64,000 nt of DNA from Posidonia oceanica. Taxonomy: Eukaryota; Streptophyta; Magnoliopsida; Alismatales; Posidoniaceae. Of this stretch, positions 56,900 through 64,000 are shown in pieces; within the stretch, counting starts at the first letter, position 1; the number at the start of each line of letters is the position of its first letter. A program made the position numbers and the translations under genes. The notes under the pieces were generated by a model. The model did no database searches and had not been told where the DNA came from. It saw nothing but the letters and a program-made list of their open reading frames with translations. Location: positions 97,048,501 through 97,112,500 of the forward strand of contig JAZBRS010000020.1 in assembly GCA_037176725.1 (NCBI GenBank), read 5' to 3'.

Positions 56900-58257
56900 A
56901 TCGGTGGCAAAATAGGGAGGTGGCCCAAAGCTACTTTGCCCAAAATCCTCCCACAAGGTTACTCCTGAAGGATTAGAAGGTCGTGAGCTCTAATCCCAAA
57001 CGTAATCAAATCAATTACTATTCGAAGGCAAAGGGACCTCTAATTGGGTTAAAACTTCATTATTCTCATTAATGGCAATGTTAAACGAAGAAAAATTAAA
57101 TAAATTATGCATAAAGCCACATAAATCTTTCAATTTTTCCGAGGCGGTTTGACAAAGGTCCTACCTCCCATTAATGCTTCGATACTCGAGCACCCCCAAA
57201 ATTTCCCGACGGTCCTCCTCCCTGAGGAACGGCCATCCACCAGCTGGAGGCTCCATAGAAGGTAAAGCATCACTCGAAATTGCTGCTACCCCACTACCGA
57301 TTCCTCGCTGAGAGGAACCCAAACCCGAATGATTTTCATGAAGAAGATCCAGATGGCATGGACCATTGCCACCCTCCACCGAGCCTCTCAAGCTCAGTTC
57401 CATCGATAAATTATTTTCACAGTATTCCACCTCCATGGGTGCTAGTGACAATGGTTTTCCATACAAAAATGTTTCTGATGAATCATCCACCTACTAGTCA
57501 ACCCCACCAAGCTCAAAATCCCCTAGATCCACAAATGAAGGACACCTGAGAAATGATCTCCACAATGGAGAATCCATTTGCTCAATAGACGAAAGGGCCA
57601 ATGCTAGGTCTAGAGGAACATCCACCTAGCCATCCCTAACCTCCCGCACAGATGAGGTACATATGGAGGATGAACTATTCCCAATGGAGCCTGAGTTTTG
57701 CTCCACAACTCTCCCAGGAATATACCAATCCATGGTAGACCCCAAAGGATCACTCAAGGAGGCTAGCCCCCTAGACTTATCCAAAGAACTCAAGTTAAGT
57801 AATAGGGTCGGGGAGTCTCCAGAAGAGGGAGAGCCCAAAAATGAGATAGGTGAACCCATAAGAAACGAAGGATCCACAGCACGCTGTGGCGGTTGGACAA
57901 CCACCAGTGGTCCCTTTCTACATTTACAAAGGCGTCTCCACCAAAAGGAAGGGGACTTACCCGTCACACTAAGGTAGACAACCTTTGAGAACAAGCCGCC
58001 CGAAACTCCCAACTTCCAAAGGAAATAGAGCCGAGGAAGATAAGCAGACACTAGCGATCCACCTAGCACCCAGCAGGGACAGTAGGACTGGGCCAAGGAT
58101 CTCCTGCCGAGAGAGCAGAAGAAGCAGCAGCAGCACCCCACCGAGATGGCAAGATACAAAGCCCCGCCACGAGCACAGCAGGAGAGGGAGGAGAGAGAGT
58201 TTTCTTTGAGAATAGTTAAATGCTACTTGTGTTAGGATTGTGTTTTTCCACAGACCC
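56900..58257 (-). other. 5' untranslated region of the LINE
   Basis: Low-stop sequence, GC-rich toward 58200 (CTCTCTCCTCCCTCTCCTGC on the minus strand). Open frames at 57161-57490 and 57626-58159 show no known domain. It may contain the internal promoter. Confidence 0.5.
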
Positions 58258-58277
58258 ATAGAAACACTTAAATTGTC

Positions 58278-58398
58278 AAGTTGCAAAATCTATTTTGTAC
58301 GTAAGGTACAAGGGATAAGTAGATAACCAACTGCCCCAGCAGTATACTGTATTTTGAGGTCGAAATCTCCTGTTAATCGGTATATTTTATTTTTCTAC
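58278..58398 (-). repeat. Partial duplicate of the exon 1/intron 1 junction of the small basic gene
   Basis: TTTGAGGTCGAAATC at about 58354-58368 plus GATAAGTAGATA at 58314-58325 repeat the arrangement at 50771-50806, where these bases are the intron 1 start and exon 1 end. The copy lacks the rest of exon 1, so it is a stray duplicate. Confidence 0.55.
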
Positions 58399-58687
58399 TG
58401 TTGTAAAATTAAAAGAAAATAGCAACACAAACATGAACATGGAAAAAGAATAGAAGAAAATAACGAAGAATTTCAAGTAGAGACTAATATCATTCACTTA
58501 TTGTTTTGAATTCTACCTCTCATTTCAATCCCTTTATATAGGCATAAGGGAGGTACATGAAAAGATTAAAGAATATGTAAGTCTAAGACTACAATATTGT
58601 GTAGAGAAAAGAGTCATAAGAATTACAAGGACACAAATAGTTTGTAGTCCAAAGAACACCCACTTCCATATGAATGGATTTATAACA
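58399..58687 (-). repeat. LTR of a Ty1/copia element (289 bp)
   Basis: On the minus strand it begins TGTTATAAATCC directly after a purine tract (AAAAGGGAG) and ends TTTTACAACA, with a TATA box (TATATAAAGGG) near 58535. It is the 3' LTR of the copia remnant to its right. Confidence 0.75.
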
Positions 58688-58929
58688 CTCCCTTTTAGAT
58701 GACTATGTCCAAAGAATATGCCTCGTTAAAACCTTGCCAAGAAAATTCCAATGGGATAAACCTTAGCGAAAGGAAAATAGTACATATGTAACTTTGAAAG
58801 ATAGACAATTGCCTCATAAGACATTGCGAAGGAAATTCCTGTTAGATAAAACCTTAGCGAAGGAAAAAAGAGTACAATCGGTGTTAAAATGAGTTGACAT
58901 CCCCTCAAAAGTATGTTAACCTTGATGAC

Positions 58930-59280
58930 AAAATATTCTTGAGTATTAGCTTTCCAAGATCGCACGATCTTCTTGAATGTTCAAGTAGGTAATGATTTGG
59001 TAAATAAATTTGCTAAGTTATCACTTGATAAAACTTGTTTGACATCGATCTCACCGCTCTTTCTAGAGTTCATGTGTGTAAAAGAACTTGGGTGAAATGT
59101 GTTTTGTTCTATCATCTTTATTGTAGTCTCCTCTAATTTGTGTGATGCAAGCAGCATTGTCCTCATAAAATATTGTTGGACCTTCGGTAACAGTGGTAAA
59201 ATCATACTTTTCTCAAAAATGTTGAATGAAAGATCTTAACCAAACACATTCTTGATTTGCCTCATGGAATACAATTATTT
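58930..59280 (-). pseudogene. Ty1/copia polyprotein C-terminus (RNase H)
   Basis: The minus strand encodes ECVWLRSFIQHF, YEDNAACITQIRGDY, KHISPKFFYTHEL and VKQVLSSDNLANLFTKSLPT, the end of the copia RNase H. The frame is broken in at least two places. The rest of the element is absent to the right, where an AT-rich repeat begins. Confidence 0.85.
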
Positions 59281-59520
59281 TTAGTTTTATTCATGGATGC
59301 TTTTTATGGCAACCAAATCACATTATTATCCCTTCTATTATGGGATTTCAGTTATTTGATTCTTTTTCCCTCCATTTTTATTTATGGACGTTTTTTATGG
59401 CAACCGAATCACATTATTATCCCTTCTATTATGGGATTTCAGTTATTTGATTCCTTTTCCCTCTATTTTTTATCCCTTCTATTATTTATGTTATTTATGG
59501 CAATCGAATCACATTTTGAA
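59281..59520 (+). repeat. Tandem repeat of about 91-100 bp, three units
   Basis: TTTTTATGGCAACC(A/G)AATCACATTATTATCCC occurs at about 59300 and 59391, and a third, shortened unit (TTATGGCAATCGAATCAC) at 59493. It abuts the broken end of the copia fragment. Confidence 0.75.
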
Positions 59521-60530
59521 AAGTAGATGTTTTAAAAGAAATTACAAACTATATTCATTTTGTTATTGTTCATATTTAAATTCTACTTTAGTAATACTAA
59601 TTGTAAACAATAACAATTTTTCCTATGAATATCATCCCTTATATATTGGGATTACCAATTAGTAACTTACGATTTGGTTAGTGTATAACACCATTTACTC
59701 CCATTTTGCTGGGATAATTTGTGGGATTTTTATGGAAAGTGTCATATCCATCGTTTTATTTTCAATTTTTTGTATTTTAAATTTTTTTCAATTGATTTCC
59801 TAAATTGATAGCACTTACACTATTTTGTTTTTTTAGATATGATGTTAAATATGATTTAGATTTCACATTCGTTTTTTTGAGGATTAGATGTTTCGAAAGA
59901 AATTACATGTTGTGTTCATTTTCATGTTATTATTCATATCTAAGTTTTGTTTTAATAATACTTATTATAAACACTAACAGTTTTACTATTATGTGTTACT
60001 TGTTATCTTTTGTAATAGTTCTATTTTAGTAATACTAATTGTAAACAATAATAGTTTTACTATTATGTGTTAATTATTGTCTTTTGTAATTTTAGTAATA
60101 CTAATTTGTTTGATGAAAAAAATAAAATAAAACATACGCCCACACTAAAATGCTATCAAAACAAGCACTTATTTTGTTTAATATTGAAATTAAAATTACA
60201 AAAATAAAATAGTTACTAAACTCTATTTTCAGTAATACTATTTTATAGGATTATTGAAAATAGCGGTGTTTGCTAGTCAGAATCTTCAATCAGATTGCCT
60301 TTTGTTCTCTCTGATACGATCATGGAAATGGACTTCAACAATGATATTCAACTTCATTTCTTTTCCCCGAATTAGTACACATGTTTCTTTTTTTTTTGGT
60401 ACACATCATTTTTTGGTATTATGAAACCTGATATCTCTTCTTCATGGAACTTGACGGAAACTTCATTTAAATGTAGTTTGAAGACTATCTCTTTGTTATG
60501 ACTTCCTTTATGCACCACGGGTCCTTCTCA

Positions 60531-60531
<1 letters not shown>
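59521..60531. other. AT-rich repetitive stretch
   Basis: Contains AGTAATACTAATTGTAAACAATA three times (about 59591, 60030, and in part 60095) and ACTATTATGTGTTA twice. No gene. Confidence 0.5.
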
Positions 60532-60570
<39 letters not shown>

Positions 60571-60606
60571 GGGGAGAAGATCAAGAGAGAGAGAGAGAGA
60601 GAGAGA
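60532..60606 (+). repeat. (GA)n microsatellite
   Basis: Two long AG runs (60536-60566 and 60583-60606) separated by a G-rich interruption. Confidence 0.95.
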
Positions 60607-60860
60607 ATAGGAAATTGATAATTTCCGTTTTGGAATAAAGAAAATATAAGAAATGGAAGGAGGCAGTTAATTGATGGGATTGAATGATTTCCTGTTTAGT
60701 TTTAGTTTTTTAAAATTTAAACAAAATCTAGGTTATTTTTGTTTTCATTTGATGTTGATTGATCTATCAAGGTTGGACGGTTATGATGAAGCCTTATCTA
60801 AGGAGTGTTTAAGGCAAGATGTACCAGATATGCTTCATATATATATATATAGGTAAATTA

Positions 60861-61936
60861 TCAGATTAGGTCTGTCCTTACTTTTGCTATCTAAGGCCCT
60901 TCATCATCTATCATTAATAATACATCTCATGTTTGAGATTAAATCTAGATTTTAAATTAGCAAAACTACCTATGTTGTAATGGTGGTTTTGTGAATTTTT
61001 ATTTTCCCTTCATTTTCATTTATTGATAAACTTTTATGTTAACTGAATCACATTAATATCCCGTTTTAGTTTTAATTTCAAATTTACACTTTAATATCCC
61101 TTTTTATATGGCAATATCAATTTTTTTATTCATAACGTTTTAGTTTTTTAGTTTTAGTTTTAGTTTTAGTTTCATACTTCCTTGTTTTTGTTTTAGTGTT
61201 ACTACTTTTGTCCTATTTTAGTTTCAATATTTGGAATCTTCACTATTTCCTCCATTCTCTTCGTTCTTGTAACAAATTGGATTATGATGACCTATAAAGT
61301 GATATAGAGTGTGTATTGCTGTAAAAAAAAGGATGTGGATCTTCCTTTCTCCTCCTCTCCCACTCCCTTCAATTGAGGAAAAAAAGAAAAGAAAAGAAAA
61401 GGAGACGAAGAAGAAGGAGAGAAGTAGACAGAGAAGGAGAGATCAAGAGAGAGACTTCGAAGGAGAGATCGAGAGAGAGTTCGGAGAGAGAAGGGAGGGT
61501 GTCGAGGGGGAGGAGGGAGAGCACAGTGGGAGGGGAGGAGGACAGTGCAGAGATGGGGGGGAGGAGAGGGCGGCAAGAGGGAGGAGGACAGCGCACAGGG
61601 GGGGAGGAGGACAACTCGTAGTAGGTGTGGAGGGCGTTGGGGACTGGCGAGAGGGGATGAGGATAGGCTGACGTCTAGAGGGAAGGAGCGTAGGATGGCA
61701 GCGGCGATGGGCAACGGGCGTTGAGGGTGGGGTGTGCGAGTTCTTTTTTTTTTTTTTGTGAGGGGGGGAGTGAGTTTTAATAATAGGATGATGAAAGAGA
61801 TTTTAAAATTTAAAATTTTGGTGGTTTTTAAAGTGGTTTCTGGTTTTAATCAAAATCAAATCTATAGATGATCTTCATGATGGACAGACAGAATTAAGGA
61901 CCTCACCATCTAAAAGTAAGGACGGACCTCTCCTGA
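60861..61936. mobile_element. Mutator-like non-autonomous TIR element
   Basis: Terminal repeats TCAGATTAGGTCTGTCCTTA (60861) and, on the other strand, TCAGGAGAGGTCCGTCCTTA (61936), similar for about 25 bp and then more loosely. The interior has a GA-rich tract (61370-61680) that gives overlapping open frames without homology. A related end lies at 41560-41612. No clear target duplication was found. Confidence 0.6.
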
Positions 61937-61999
61937 TATTAACTCTCTCTATATATATGTATGTATGTATGTATGTGTGTCTGTGTATGTATGTCAGCC

Positions 62000-62215
62000 T
62001 AATGAGGCTATACACTAGTGTACAGTCAACATGGTTGTACATCAATTGCTGACCCTTTGATTCTTCATGAATAATTGATGTGATTCTTTTCTTTTTTTTT
62101 TATCTTTTTCCTACACACATTACAATCGTAAGATAGCAATCTAATGGTAGTTGACCCATCATGCACAACTTATTAACTGTGTACTAGTGTACAACTTCAT
62201 TTTGGTGTATATATA
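62000..62215. mobile_element. Short MITE with inverted ends
   Basis: ATACACTAGTGTACAGTCAA near the left and, on the other strand, GTTGTACACTAGTACACAGT near the right. About 200 bp, flanked by (TATG)n and (TA)n simple repeats. Confidence 0.55.
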
Positions 62216-62429
62216 TATATAGGGAAGCATTCTGATGTATTTGGCCTCATTTTGTTAAAATGAGATATCCAATCTCAACCATTGGATCTTCAAGATGGAA
62301 TACCACTTGATGGAGGAAAAACCACTTAATGGAGCAAGTGGTTTTCAATTCAAAATTCAAATGAAATGCTCAAAACAAAAAAAAAGGCATGCTAGCTTCG
62401 TTTCTCATTTCATTCCCTCTCTTTCCCCT

Positions 62430-62615
62430 TAGACCGTGCCACCTTCGTTTCCCCTCTTTTAGAAAAACCTAACATGGAACGACTGTCGGCGAATGGAGCT
62501 ATGCCACCTTCATTTCCCCTCAAACCGTGCCACCTTCGTTTCCCCTCTTCCAAAAATCCTAACACGGAATGGAACGGCGGTCGGCGAATGGAGCTGTGAA
62601 TGATGAACGGAGCTG
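62430..62615 (+). repeat. 91-bp direct duplication
   Basis: ACCGTGCCACCTTCGTTTCC recurs 91 bp downstream, followed in both by CCTAACA(T/C)GGAA and GTCGGCGAATGGAGCT. It lies in the region upstream of the ORF that runs off the window end and may be its 5' leader. Confidence 0.75.
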
Positions 62616-63179
62616 TTTCCGTTGAAAGCGGTCCTGTGTCGACGATCTACGGCATAGATGTCCACTAGGAAGATTAGTAGGTTTTTTTTTACAACGTCGT
62701 TCGGGGAATGTTGGATTGAAAATATTTTAATGGATATGTTCTTTCATTTGGATTCCATTTGTCGATGTAATGCATGTTGAAATTTCGCTAACACTAAAAT
62801 GGGTACATTTTTTCTGGTAACATTAGGATTTTTTGGCTATTTCATGGTTTCTGTGAATGAGTTCGTTTGGGGAATCTTACTGTTCCTGTGAATGAATTCG
62901 TTTGAATACATGAAATTTAATATACATTTGTTTTTGGTTTATGTTGTTGACATTGTTTAGTGTTAATGTGGTATGTACATGTACCTTTGATGAAAGGGTA
63001 TTCTTTGTTACCAGTGTGTTAGTGTGTTATACTGTGGCCAATCTATTCTAAGTCTCTATGCAGCTTCTCCAACGTTTGATCTAGGAATAACACAATATGA
63101 AGTTGGGTTAACAGAAATTGATATTATATGTTCCCAAAAGAAACCATAACACTTATCAACGCTACCACCCAAAATAACA

Positions 63180-64000
63180 ATGCGATTTCTCGATGTAGTC
63201 AATGTTGAAAGTGATGGGGATGATAAGATAAGCTTATGCTTTTCTTCACAAAGGATGACAAGGAGTCGAACTTTGAAAATGAAAAGCAATTTATTAGCCG
63301 ATCAATTCAATAATGAACCTACTAGTGTATCGAAGCCATCTCATCAAACTAGCAAGTCAAAGGTTGAAAAAGAAAAAAACAATCAGTGTTTGGAAACTAA
63401 AGGTAAATAGTATTCCAAATTAGTATTGGTGTTACTTTATATAAATTTTGCTATGATGAATTTATCATTCTAAATATTTTTAGTATGGTTTCATTGTAGG
63501 GAAGGGTAGTAAGAAAGAAATTCCGGCTGGGTCTTTCGATAGTAACATAATCTTTTATTTTTCTATAAATTTCATTTATTATGTTTCTTCAGATTTTACA
63601 TATTGATTTATTTTTTTATTTTGCAGATTTTTCAAAACTTCAACATTGATGCGTGTTGTTGGCGTATCAAAGAGGAATGCTAGAATTTGATATTTCTGAC
63701 AAACACATTGAAGCAATAACTGATACACCATTTGGGCATTTTTATGATATGCCTCGCTGTGTAGTGTCATGTCAACATCCTTATGATCTTGTCTCGCGAT
63801 ATATGGAAGACAACAAATTCACATTTGACGGTGAGGAAATTGAATTCATCGTCAAAGACGTAGTGAGAATCCTTGATTTGTTGGAAGGCAAGATTCAAAT
63901 TTCTGGACCCATGGAGGATAGAGAAGAGGGAGAACTGGAAAATATGTTTGACACACAATCAAGCATACCAAGGAGTGACATATTGTCCAAGTTGAAAGAC
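63180..64000 (+). CDS. Partial gene resembling plant mobile-domain/DUF1985-type proteins, cut by the window end
   Basis: A first open block (63180-63402) is charged and polar (TRSRTLKMKSN...KPSHQTSKSKVEKEKNN) and ends at a possible GT donor with an AG at 63498. After a stop at 63651-63653 an open frame runs to the window end with ATG at 63677. It contains EAITDTPFGHFYDMPR, DLVSRYMEDNKFTFDGEEIE and VKDVVRILDLLEG. This resembles the pattern of plant mobile-domain and DUF1985 proteins, many of which belong to Mutator-type transposons with a downstream Ulp1 protease. The missing C-terminus prevents a decision. The splice model is uncertain. Confidence 0.45.

Larger units (their letters stand above)
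50995..58257 (-). mobile_element. Full-length L1-type LINE with perfect 20-bp TSD
   Basis: Flanked by ATAGAAACACTTAAATTGTC at 50975-50994 and 58258-58277, a perfect 20-bp duplication. The minus-strand 3' end is A-rich (AAAAAAAAAGAAGAAGA), and the other end is the GC-rich 5' untranslated region of a LINE, so the 7.26-kb copy is not 5'-truncated. It contains an ORF1 with zinc knuckle, endonuclease, RT and C-terminal zinc-binding regions, all interrupted by stops or frameshifts. It inserted just upstream of the small basic-protein gene, in the same orientation. Confidence 0.92.

Noticed and set aside
61292..61714. Arg/Glu-rich and Ser/Pro-rich frames of up to 140 codons
   Set aside because: Frames through a GA-rich tract in a Mutator-like element; no supporting homology or splice structure.

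Overview
The window reads as nuclear DNA of a flowering plant. It has intron-bearing genes with plant-type products (a plant glutathione peroxidase, VAMP72, TOPLESS and LRR receptor-like protein sequences), and most of its length is plant transposable elements nested in one another. Nothing bacterial, organellar or viral was seen, and no rRNA or confident tRNA gene. Only two genes look intact. One is a six-exon glutathione peroxidase (27852-30919, minus strand). The other is a three-exon gene for an 80-residue lysine-rich protein of unknown function (44640-50848, minus strand).

Layout. 1-16593: the 5' part of a decayed Ty3/gypsy (Tat-like) element on the minus strand, running from 5' LTR through leader, gag, two protease-like domains and G-patch to the start of reverse transcriptase. 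Its gag is split by a solo LTR (10408-12821) and by a younger non-autonomous LTR element (5198-10359). Each insertion has its own target-site duplication, and the gag reading frame resumes across both. 16594-23705 and about 31395-41190: the two arms of a large inverted duplication carrying head-to-head LRR receptor-like protein pseudogenes. The left arm holds a 2.8-kb solo LTR, and the right arm supplies the matching empty site. The right arm holds a CACTA transposon with a captured TOPLESS fragment, a rearranged Tat-type LTR element and a pyrimidine-rich minisatellite. 23706-31394: the spacer between the arms, with an AT-rich array, LINE and SINE-like remnants and the glutathione peroxidase gene. 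Intron 1 of that gene contains an antisense, intronless VAMP72 fragment.

41191-44640: MITE-like elements, one containing a hAT MITE with a perfect 8-bp target-site duplication. 44640-50848: the small basic-protein gene, whose 5.8-kb second intron holds an old LINE that itself contains a Tourist-like MITE. 50995-58257: a complete-length but mutated L1-type LINE flanked by a perfect 20-bp duplication, inserted about 130 bp upstream of that gene's ATG. 58278-64000: a copia 3' end, tandem repeats, a Mutator-like TIR element, a MITE, and the start of an ORF resembling plant mobile-domain/DUF1985 proteins, cut by the window edge.

The main interest is the layered insertion history, which can be read directly from target-site duplications, empty sites and restored frames, and the host gene fragments caught in it (VAMP72, TOPLESS). 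I saw no clear new molecular system.
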